Below, piece after piece: positions 57,243 to 64,000 of a DNA stretch of 64,000 bases. The position numbers were made by a program, and so were the translations under genes. Origin of the DNA: Roseitranquillus sp963709765 (GTDB lineage: Bacteria > Pseudomonadota > Alphaproteobacteria > Rhodobacterales > Rhodobacteraceae). Every line of letters starts with the position of its first letter. Positions within the stretch are counted from its first letter, which is position 1. The notes under the pieces were generated by a model, which did not search any database, was not told the origin of the DNA, and was given only the letters and a program-made list of their open reading frames with translations. Where the stretch lies: NCBI GenBank assembly GCA_963709765.1, contig CAVPXL010000001.1:124001-188000 (forward strand), read 5' to 3'.

Positions 57243-58565
57243 ATGGCGGCAAGCCTGTTTGACAGCACGATGCACCGCGGGCTTTTCGGCGATCCCGAAA
57301 TCGGGCGGCTTTTCTCCGACACCGCCGAAGTGCGGGCCATGCTGCTGGTCGAAGGTGCGTTGGCACGGGTCCAGGGGGAGACCGGCATGATCCCCGCCCT
57401 GTCGGGCGTCTTCATCCATCGCGCTGCCATGGAGGTGCAGATAGACCCCGACGGCCTGGCGCGCGGTGCGGCGCGAAGCGGTGTTCCGGTCCCTGCCCTC
57501 GTCGCTGCCTTCCGCAAGGCGCTGCAGGCCCCCGAGCATGCCGCCTTCGTGCATTGGGGCGCCACCTCACAGGACATCGTCGATACGGCGCTCAACCTGC
57601 GTTTGCGCAGGGTTGTTGCGATCCTCGACACGCGGCTCGCGGAGCTCGCACGGACTCTCGGCCGCCTGGCGGATGAGAATGCCGAGATGCCGCTCGTCGC
57701 GCGCACCTATGGCCAGCCGGCGGTACCCTCTTCGGTCGGCGCGCGCCTGGCCGCATGGGGTTTCCCGCTCTTGCACCATCGCGCGCGCCTTGCCGATCTG
57801 GAGCCGCGGCTGCTGTGTGTCAGCCTTTCCGGCGCGGCCGGAACCGGCGCCGCGATGGGCGCGGAGGCTCCGGCGATCAGAGCGCGACTCGCCGAGGCGC
57901 TCGGCCTCGCCGATCCGCGCCGGTCCTGGCACGCGACCCGCGACAGCGTGGCCGAATTCGCCGGTTGGCTCACGCTCGTCACGGGCGCGCTCGGCAAGAT
58001 CGGCACGGACCTGATCGTCATGGCGAGCCGCGGCGAGGCCTTGTCCGACACCGGCGGCACGTCATCGACGATGCCCCAGAAATCCAACCCCGTCGCCGCC
58101 TCGGTGCTGGTCGCGCTGGCCCGGCACAATGTGGCGCTCAACACATCGCTGCAAGGCGCGCTGGTGCATGGCGAAGAGCGCGACGGGGGATCATGGTTCG
58201 CCGAGTGGCTGGCCTTGCCTCAGATGTGCCTCGCGGCCGGTCGAGCGCTCGCCCTGGCAGACCAGGCGATCGGTGCGACCCGTTTCGCGCCCGCAACGGA
58301 TCCGAGCGGCCTCGTTCACGCCGAGGCTCTGAGCTTCGCGCTGGCCCGGACGATGCGCCGCCCCGAGGCGGAGGCGGAACTGAAGCGTCTCGCCGACGAG
58401 ACCCGCCGGACCGGCAGGCCGCTGCCCGACCTGATGCGCCAGCATCATCCCGATATCGAAATTGCGCTGCCGCAGCTGGGCGAAGCTCCAGCCGAGGCCC
58501 GAGCCTTTGCCGCCGCCGCCGCCGCTCAACCCCGCGCCCGCGATACCGAAGGAAGCCCGGAATGA
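57243..58565 (+). CDS. pcaB: 3-carboxy-cis,cis-muconate cycloisomerase
   Basis: Fumarase/aspartase-superfamily enzyme, 440 residues. The superfamily signature G-T-S-S-T-M-P-Q-K-S-N-P-V is complete, with H-W-G-A-T-S-Q-D-I and A-R-T-Y-G-Q-P-A. It turns carboxymuconate into the substrate of PcaC. A GTG just before the ATG is an equal start. ATGA overlap with the next gene. Confidence 0.93.
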   Translation: MAASLFDSTMHRGLFGDPEIGRLFSDTAEVRAMLLVEGALARVQGETGMIPALSGVFIHRAAMEVQIDPDGLARGAARSGVPVPALVAAFRKALQAPEHAAFVHWGATSQDIVDTALNLRLRRVVAILDTRLAELARTLGRLADENAEMPLVARTYGQPAVPSSVGARLAAWGFPLLHHRARLADLEPRLLCVSLSGAAGTGAAMGAEAPAIRARLAEALGLADPRRSWHATRDSVAEFAGWLTLVTGALGKIGTDLIVMASRGEALSDTGGTSSTMPQKSNPVAASVLVALARHNVALNTSLQGALVHGEERDGGSWFAEWLALPQMCLAAGRALALADQAIGATRFAPATDPSGLVHAEALSFALARTMRRPEAEAELKRLADETRRTGRPLPDLMRQHHPDIEIALPQLGEAPAEARAFAAAAAAQPRARDTEGSPE

Positions 58566-59644
58566 CTCGCATCAAAGCTGCCGTATGTCACGAATTCGGC
58601 GTCCCCCTGACGATCGAGGAGGTAGCTCTGCGCGCGCCCGGCCCGGACGAAGTTGACGTGAAGCTTACCGCCGTCGCGATCTGCCATTCCGATATCTCGC
58701 TCGTCGACGGCGGCTGGGGTGGTACGCTTCCCGCGGTCTTCGGTCACGAGGCGGCCGGCCACGTGATCGCGACGGGATCCGACGTGCAAGGGCTGGAGGC
58801 GGGCGACCCGGTGCTCGTGACGCTGATCCGCTCCTGCGGCATGTGCCCGTCCTGTGCCACCGGCCACCCCGTGCTCTGCGAGGTCTCGCCCGACGAGGCC
58901 GCCGGCCCGCTGACCACCCTTGACGGCGCGCCAGTCCGACAGGGCCTCTCCTGCGCCGCGTTCGCCGAACGGGTCGTGGTGCATCGCAGCCAGATTGCGC
59001 CGATCCCGTCCGACATGCCCCACGAATCCGCCTGCCTGCTGTCGTGCGGCGTCATCACCGGCGTCGGGGCCGCGGTCCACACGGCCGGGTTGCGCGCGGG
59101 AGAAGACGTGGTTGTCATCGGTGCGGGCGGCGTCGGCCTCAACGCAATCCAGGGCGCCCGGATTGCAGGGGCGCGTCGCATCGTCGCCGTGGATCGAACC
59201 GAAGAGAAGCTCGCCATCGCGCGTGAATTCGGCGCCACCGACGGGGTGCTGGCCGACGACAGACCATGGAAGGCTGCGCGCGCCATCCTTGGTCGTGGCG
59301 CCGATGCGGTGCTGGTGACCGTCGGCGCCATCGGAGCATATCGCACGGCGCCCCGTTATCTGGCGACGGGTGGACGGCTGGTGATGGTCGGCATGCCGCA
59401 TTCGGGCGAGACGATGGAGATCGAGCCGGTCATCATCGCCGCCCTCGGTCAGTCGCTCACCGGCTCGCTGATGGGCGACACGATCCTTGCGCGCGACATT
59501 CCGTGGCTGGTGGACCTCTACGTCCAGGGCCGACTGAAGCTCGACGAGCTGGTCTCCGGCCGGTGGCGCCTCGATCAGATCAACGAGGCCATCGCCGATA
59601 CCCGCTCCGGCGCGGCGCGGCGCAATGTCATCGTCTTCGAATGA
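58562..59644 (+). CDS. Zinc-dependent alcohol dehydrogenase
   Basis: A 360-residue class III-like MDR: catalytic Zn in C-H-S-D and G-H-E-A-A-G, structural Zn C-G-M-C-P-S-C-(x7)-C, NAD fold G-A-G-G-V-G-L-N. Oxidises a primary or aryl alcohol, or a hemithioacetal; substrate unknown. ATGA overlaps on both sides show it is part of the same operon. Best guess is an aryl alcohol or aldehyde feeding 4-hydroxybenzoate. Confidence 0.88.
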   Translation: MTRIKAAVCHEFGVPLTIEEVALRAPGPDEVDVKLTAVAICHSDISLVDGGWGGTLPAVFGHEAAGHVIATGSDVQGLEAGDPVLVTLIRSCGMCPSCATGHPVLCEVSPDEAAGPLTTLDGAPVRQGLSCAAFAERVVVHRSQIAPIPSDMPHESACLLSCGVITGVGAAVHTAGLRAGEDVVVIGAGGVGLNAIQGARIAGARRIVAVDRTEEKLAIAREFGATDGVLADDRPWKAARAILGRGADAVLVTVGAIGAYRTAPRYLATGGRLVMVGMPHSGETMEIEPVIIAALGQSLTGSLMGDTILARDIPWLVDLYVQGRLKLDELVSGRWRLDQINEAIADTRSGAARRNVIVFE

Positions 59645-59703
59645 GATATAGCGCAGCTGATCAACTCGATGATCGTTTCAGAATCTCTAAACAGGGCTGT
59701 GCC

Positions 59704-60930
59704 GTGAAACTCGACCATCTCGACATTCACATCGTGGCGCCCCCACCGCCAGGCTGGGGCGGCCGCTGGTGGACGCTGGTCAAATTGACCACCGATACGG
59801 GGCTGCACGGCTGGGGCGAGTGTTACCTCACCGGACTCGGCCCGGAAGCCGCACGCGCCGTGATCAGGGACGTCTTCGCGCGTCACATGGCCGGCGAAAG
59901 CCCTGAGAACATCGAGCTGATGTTCCGCCGCGTCTATTCCTCGGGCTTCACGCAGCGGCCCGACCCGACGCTGATCGGCGCTTTTTCGGGGCTCGAGATC
60001 GCCTGCTGGGACATCCTGGGAAAGGCGCGCGACCGGCCGATCTGGGCGCTGCTCGGGGGAATGGTGAACGAGCGGGTGCGCGCCTACACCTACCTCTATC
60101 CGCTGGCGCACCACGACGAGACGGCGTTCTGGACCTCGCCCGACATGGCGGCGGAAGCGGCGGCCGCATGCGCCGAGCGTGGTTTTACCGCCGTCAAGTT
60201 CGATCCCGCGGGCCCCTACACGATCCGCGGCGGTCACATGCCGGCGATGTCGGACATCAGCCGCTCGGCCGCGTTCTGCGCCGCGATCCGGGAGGCGGTG
60301 GGCGACCGCGCCGACCTGCTCTTCGGAACCCATGGTCAGTTCTCCGTGGGCGGCGCGGTGCGCCTCGCGCGGGTCATCGCACCCTACGATCCTCTCTGGT
60401 ACGAAGAGCCGGTTCCGCCCGACGCGGTGGACGCGCTGGCCCGTGTGACCCGCGCGACCCACATCCCAGTGGCGACCGGGGAACGGCTGACCACGAAGAT
60501 CGAGTTCGCCGCCGCCCTCGCTGCCGGCGCAGCCGTCCTGCAACCGGCGACCGGGCGCTGCGGCGGACTTTGGGAGGGCAAGAAGATCGCCGCTCTGGCC
60601 GAGGTACACAACGCCGAGGTCGCGCCGCACCTCTATGCGGGGCCGATCGAATGGGCCGCCAATATCCATCTGGCCACGACCCTGCCCAACCTCTCGATGG
60701 TCGAGACGATCGGCCACGGTGGCGGGTTTCACGGCGACCTGATCGGCCATGCGATCGCATGCGAGGACGGCTTCATCCGGCCGCCAGAAGGCCCTGGTCT
60801 TGGCGTCGAGCCGGACGAGGCTCTGCTCGCTGATCACGCTTTTGACGGCAACAGGCTTCACCTCGAGATGCAGGAGGCCCCGTGCAACTGGCGTGACGGG
60901 AACGCCTTTGCCGGGGGCGCGGCGGACTGA
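59704..60930 (+). CDS. Enolase-superfamily (mandelate racemase/muconate-lactonizing) enzyme
   Basis: About 408 residues: N-terminal capping domain and a TIM barrel with K-F-D (K in T-A-V-K-F-D), H-G-Q, E-E-P-V-P, G-E-R and the base H in A-P-H-L-Y-A-G-P-I. It looks like a sugar-acid dehydratase or cycloisomerase subgroup; the reaction is not readable. GTG 59704 matches the family N-terminus. An ATG at 59641, overlapping the dehydrogenase stop by ATGA, would add 21 residues and is equally possible. Confidence 0.82.
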   Translation: MKLDHLDIHIVAPPPPGWGGRWWTLVKLTTDTGLHGWGECYLTGLGPEAARAVIRDVFARHMAGESPENIELMFRRVYSSGFTQRPDPTLIGAFSGLEIACWDILGKARDRPIWALLGGMVNERVRAYTYLYPLAHHDETAFWTSPDMAAEAAAACAERGFTAVKFDPAGPYTIRGGHMPAMSDISRSAAFCAAIREAVGDRADLLFGTHGQFSVGGAVRLARVIAPYDPLWYEEPVPPDAVDALARVTRATHIPVATGERLTTKIEFAAALAAGAAVLQPATGRCGGLWEGKKIAALAEVHNAEVAPHLYAGPIEWAANIHLATTLPNLSMVETIGHGGGFHGDLIGHAIACEDGFIRPPEGPGLGVEPDEALLADHAFDGNRLHLEMQEAPCNWRDGNAFAGGAAD

Positions 60931-61023
60931 GAAGCGGTCGACCCGCCGGGACCGACTGACATTCATGCCGCCGCCGAGGCTGGGCGTTGTCTGCCGGTCG
61001 GCAGGCGCGGCCGGGCTGACAGG

Positions 61024-62514
61024 TCAGACCGACATCGTCGCCTCGACCGCCCTTTTCCACGCACCATAGCGCGCCGTGCGCATATCCTCGTCCATGCCCG
61101 GCTCGAACCGCCGCTCCAGCCGCCACCGCTTGGCGAAGCCCTCGGCGTCGGGGTAGACGCCGGCCTTCATCCCCGCGAGCCAGGCCGCGCCAAGAGCCGT
61201 CGTCTCCAGTACCTCCGGCCGGTCCACCGGCGCGCCGATGATGTCGCTGAGGAATTGCAGCGCCCAGTCGGATGCGCTCATGCCGCCGTCCACCCGCAAT
61301 ACATCAGCTTCGCCGCCGCCGCCGGGCCAGTCAGCGCGCATCGCCTCGAGCAGGTCGCGGGTCTGGAAGCCGACGCTTTCCAGTGCCGCGCGCGCAAGTT
61401 CTGCCGGGCCGGAGCCCCGCGTCAGGCCGAAGATCGCGCCGCGACATTCAGGCTGCCAGTACGGCGCCCCGAGACCGACGAAGGCGGGTACCAGGATTAC
61501 TTCCTGGTTGCGGTCTGCGGACTCGGCCAGAGCCTGCGTCTCGGCCGCCTCACGGATGATCTTCAGCCCGTCGCGCAGCCACTGAACCACCGCGCCCGCC
61601 ACGAAGATCGACCCTTCGAGCGCATAGGTGACCTTGCCGTCCAGCCGGTAGGCCACGGTGCCCAGCAGCCGGTTCTGCGAGCGCACCAGCTCGTCGCCCG
61701 TATTGAGCAGTGCAAAGCAGCCCGTGCCGTATGTCGATTTGAACATGCCGGGATTGAAGCAGGCCTGTCCGATCGTCGCCGCCTGCTGGTCGCCGGCGAC
61801 GCCCAGGATCTCGATCCCGCCACCGAAGAGGTCGGCGCGCGCGGTTCCGAACGTGTCGGCGCAGTCGCGCACCTCGGGCAGCATCACCTGCGGGATGTCC
61901 AGAAGCTCGCAGACGGCTCCGCTCCACTTCTGCTCACGGATGTTGAAGAGCAACGTGCGCGCCGCATTGGTGGCGTCGGTCACGTGCGACGTGCCGCCGG
62001 TGAGCTTCCAGATGAGCCAGGTGTCGACGGTGCCGAACAGAAGCTCGCCGCGCTCGGCCCTGGCGCGCGCGCCCTCCACGTTGTCGAGGATCCACGCCAG
62101 TTTGGTGCCCGAGAAATACGGGTCGAGGATCAGCCCCGTCTCTTCGGACACCATCGGCTCGTGGCCCGCCTCGCGCAGCCTGGCGCAAAGGTCGGCGGTG
62201 CGGCGGTCCTGCCAGACGATGGCGTTGTGCACCGGCTGGCCGGTTTCGCGGTCCCACACGACAACGGTCTCGCGCTGGTTGGTGATCCCGATGGCCGCGA
62301 CATCGCCTGCTCGCAGCCCCGCCTTTTCGATCGCGGCGCGGCAAGTGGCGGCGGTCGTCGACCACAGATCGCCCGGATCGTGCTCCACCCAGCCGCTGCG
62401 CGGGTAATGCTGCGGGAACTCCTCCTGCGCGACGGCCGCGATCTTCATGTCGGCGTCGAAGAGAATGGCGCGGCTCGAAGTCGTGCCTTGATCGATAGCG
62501 AGAATATGGGTCAC
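61024..62514 (-). CDS. glpK: Glycerol kinase
   Basis: Phosphorylates glycerol. 496 residues, FGGY-family: A-I-D-Q-G-T-T-S-S-R, I-T-N-Q-R-E-T, W-Q-D-R-R-T, G-V-A-G-D-Q-Q-A, D-G-G-M-S-x-S-D. Complete and convergent with the enolase-superfamily gene. No glpF or glpD nearby. Confidence 0.96.
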   Translation of the reverse strand: MTHILAIDQGTTSSRAILFDADMKIAAVAQEEFPQHYPRSGWVEHDPGDLWSTTAATCRAAIEKAGLRAGDVAAIGITNQRETVVVWDRETGQPVHNAIVWQDRRTADLCARLREAGHEPMVSEETGLILDPYFSGTKLAWILDNVEGARARAERGELLFGTVDTWLIWKLTGGTSHVTDATNAARTLLFNIREQKWSGAVCELLDIPQVMLPEVRDCADTFGTARADLFGGGIEILGVAGDQQAATIGQACFNPGMFKSTYGTGCFALLNTGDELVRSQNRLLGTVAYRLDGKVTYALEGSIFVAGAVVQWLRDGLKIIREAAETQALAESADRNQEVILVPAFVGLGAPYWQPECRGAIFGLTRGSGPAELARAALESVGFQTRDLLEAMRADWPGGGGEADVLRVDGGMSASDWALQFLSDIIGAPVDRPEVLETTALGAAWLAGMKAGVYPDAEGFAKRWRLERRFEPGMDEDMRTARYGAWKRAVEATMSV

Positions 62515-62632
62515 GGGTCGCGCGCTCCGTCGATGGGGTCGTCTCCGACACTAGGCCACCCGTGCGAGGGAACGAAAGTGCCACAGCCGGAACACGACGC
62601 ATGACGAAAGCAAAAAAAGTGGTTGCGCGCTT

Positions 62633-63334
62633 TCAGGCCCTGCCCAGCAATTCCTCGACCCAGCGCGGCACGATCGCGCTGGCTGGACCATAGCGGGTTT
62701 TGGAGAAGCTGCTCGCGATCTCTGACGGCTCGAGATTAAGCTCCACGGTGTGCGCGCCGGCCCGGTCGGCATCGTGCACGAAGGCCGCCGCAGGATAGAC
62801 GCTGCCAGATGTTCCGATGGCGGCGAACAGGTCCGCGCCCGCCACCAGTTCGGCAATCCTTTCCATGTGGTAGGGATGTTCGCCGAACCAGACCACATCC
62901 GGACGCGCCGCCCGAGCGGAACAGGCCGGGCAAGGATCGCCCGGCCGCATTTCCAGCGGCGCATTCCACCGATGCCCGCAAGCGGAGCACAGCGCCGACG
63001 CGAGCCTACCATGCATGTGCAGCACGTTTCGCGCCCCTGCGCGCTCGTGCAGGTCATCGACGTTCTGGGTGACGAGGGTCAGTGCGCCCCGCCAATCGGC
63101 CTCGAGCCGCGCCAGCGCGCGATGCGCGTCGTTGGGTTCGGAAGCGGCCGCGTTCCGCCGTCGCGCATTGTAGAAATCGTGAACGAGGGCCGGATCGCGC
63201 GCAAATCCTTCCGGCGTCGCCACGTCGTTCAGATCGTATCGGCTCCAGATGCCACCCGCGTCGCGAAAGGTGCCGAGCCCGCTTTCGGCCGACACCCCCG
63301 CCCCGGTCAGGATGACGATGGACCCGAGGTTCAA
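62633..63334 (-). CDS. NAD-dependent protein deacylase (Sir2/CobB)
   Basis: A 233-residue sirtuin. NAD motif G-A-G-V-S-A-E-S-G-L-G-T-F-R-D, T-Q-N-V-D-D-L-H, catalytic His in H-M-H-G, Zn C-S-A-C and C-P-A-C. The Y-N-A-R-R-R segment has the Tyr/Arg of class III sirtuins, suggesting desuccinylase activity. No in-frame ATG is near; a TTG at 63334 overlapping the gnd stop region is the likely start. Confidence 0.9.
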   Translation of the reverse strand: MNLGSIVILTGAGVSAESGLGTFRDAGGIWSRYDLNDVATPEGFARDPALVHDFYNARRRNAAASEPNDAHRALARLEADWRGALTLVTQNVDDLHERAGARNVLHMHGRLASALCSACGHRWNAPLEMRPGDPCPACSARAARPDVVWFGEHPYHMERIAELVAGADLFAAIGTSGSVYPAAAFVHDADRAGAHTVELNLEPSEIASSFSKTRYGPASAIVPRWVEELLGRA

Positions 63335-63335
63335 C

Positions 63336-64000
63336 TCAACCGGCCCGCACCGCGTCCGGTTCGGCGCCGCTCGCCCAAGGCCCGTGCCGTCCCGGCCCGC
63401 CATCCACCCGGTCGAAGCCATGCGCTCCGAAGAAGTCGCGCTGCGCCTGGATCAAGTTCGCCGTGCCGCGGGCCCGTCGCATGGTCTCGAACTGGGCGAG
63501 CGCCGCCGACAGGGCAGGCGTCGGGAGGCCGTGCGCTACGGCGGAGGAGACGACCCGCCGCAGGGCCGGCACCCCCTCCCGCAGGGCCGGACGGAAGGGC
63601 TCGGCGAACATGATCTGCCCATGGGGCAGCCCGTCGCCGGCGGCCTGCGCGATGTCGTCGAGGAGCGCCGAACGGATGATGCAGCCGGCCCGCCAGATCT
63701 CGGCTATGCGCGCCGGATCGAGATTCCACGAGAAATTGCGCGACGCCTCCTCTAGCAGCGCGAAGCCCTGGCCGTAGGCGATGATGCGGCCGGCGAGAAG
63801 CGCCTTCTCCAGATCGCCATCGAGCACCGGGCTCGCCACGCCCTCCTTGATGTCGGGATAGGCTTCGGCCCCCGCCTCGCGCGCCGGTTTGGCCGCCGAC
63901 CACGACCGCGCCGCCACGGCCGCCTCGATCACACTGGCCGACTGGCCAAGCTTGAGCGCCTCGATCAGCGTCCAGCGCCCTGTGCCTTTCTGACCGGCCT
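63336..64000 (-). CDS. gnd: 6-phosphogluconate dehydrogenase, 3' part
   Basis: The C-terminal third of a decarboxylating phosphogluconate dehydrogenase, continuing beyond the right edge. K-G-T-G-R-W-T-L-I-E-A at the edge, A-Y-G-Q-G-F-A-L-L, W-R-A-G-C-I-I-R-S, and I-Q-A-Q-R-D-F-F-G-A-H-G-F-D-R-V-D are signature segments of the pentose-phosphate enzyme. Normal end. Confidence 0.92.
   Translation of the reverse strand, partial: AGQKGTGRWTLIEALKLGQSASVIEAAVAARSWSAAKPAREAGAEAYPDIKEGVASPVLDGDLEKALLAGRIIAYGQGFALLEEASRNFSWNLDPARIAEIWRAGCIIRSALLDDIAQAAGDGLPHGQIMFAEPFRPALREGVPALRRVVSSAVAHGLPTPALSAALAQFETMRRARGTANLIQAQRDFFGAHGFDRVDGGPGRHGPWASGAEPDAVRAG

Overview
The window is about 64 kb of GC-rich (roughly two-thirds G+C) chromosome from an alphaproteobacterium, almost certainly a member of the Rhodobacterales (roseobacter type). 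The evidence is synteny (miaB-phoH-ybeY-corC-lnt-metK-trmB; aroA-cmk-rpsA-ihfB-lapA-trpF-trpB; irr next to fabA-fabB-fabI) and a SAM/SAH-type riboswitch leader in front of metK, an RNA class described from Rhodobacterales.

Layout. (1) 1-18.2 kb, aromatic catabolism. At the left edge are the start of a PaaX-like regulator, an Lrp/AsnC regulator and a fused indolepyruvate:ferredoxin oxidoreductase. A tightly coupled minus-strand operon follows: Rieske-oxygenase reductase, alpha and beta subunits, CoA ligase, thiolase-like protein, DUF35/SDR-like fusion, cyclase-family hydrolase, SDR, then a copper amine oxidase and a terminator. Divergently lie a TRAP transporter (dctPQM) and a MarR regulator, with palindromes in the shared intergenic region. 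My working idea is a route for indole-3-acetate or a related arylacetate through CoA activation, retro-aldol cleavage and an isatin-hydrolase-like step. (2) 18.2-26.4 kb: an L-lactate dehydrogenase-like gene overlapping an amylosucrase-like gene, rplY, then a decayed transposase-like gene interrupted by a complete IS3-family element (24-bp perfect inverted repeats, 3-bp target duplication). (3) 26.4-29.1 kb: pth, a DUF2237 gene, a membrane-anchored LuxR-type regulator and a secreted PepSY-like protein with a low-complexity tail. (4) 29.1-45.5 kb: housekeeping genes, nearly all on the minus strand. (5) 45.5-52.5 kb: irr, fabA-fabB-fabI, a SlyD-like FKBP, a VOC protein, a haloacid dehalogenase, a hydrolase and a serine/threonine dehydratase-like gene. 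(6) 52.9-60.9 kb: a second aromatic operon, pobA-pcaD-pcaC-(gap)-hydrolase-BKACE-pcaB-Zn alcohol dehydrogenase-enolase-superfamily gene. It lacks pcaGH, pcaIJ and pcaF. (7) 61-64 kb: glpK, a Sir2 deacylase and the 3' part of a 6-phosphogluconate dehydrogenase gene, all on the minus strand.

Sequence quality. At least eleven breaks in otherwise conserved genes, including fabB, trpB and a SlyD-like FKBP, all have the same sense (one extra base). Removing it restores normal family lengths and motifs. At five breaks the repaired sequence is a GANTC site. I treat these as probable sequence-level insertions, not pseudogenes, and annotate the genes at full length with the break noted.
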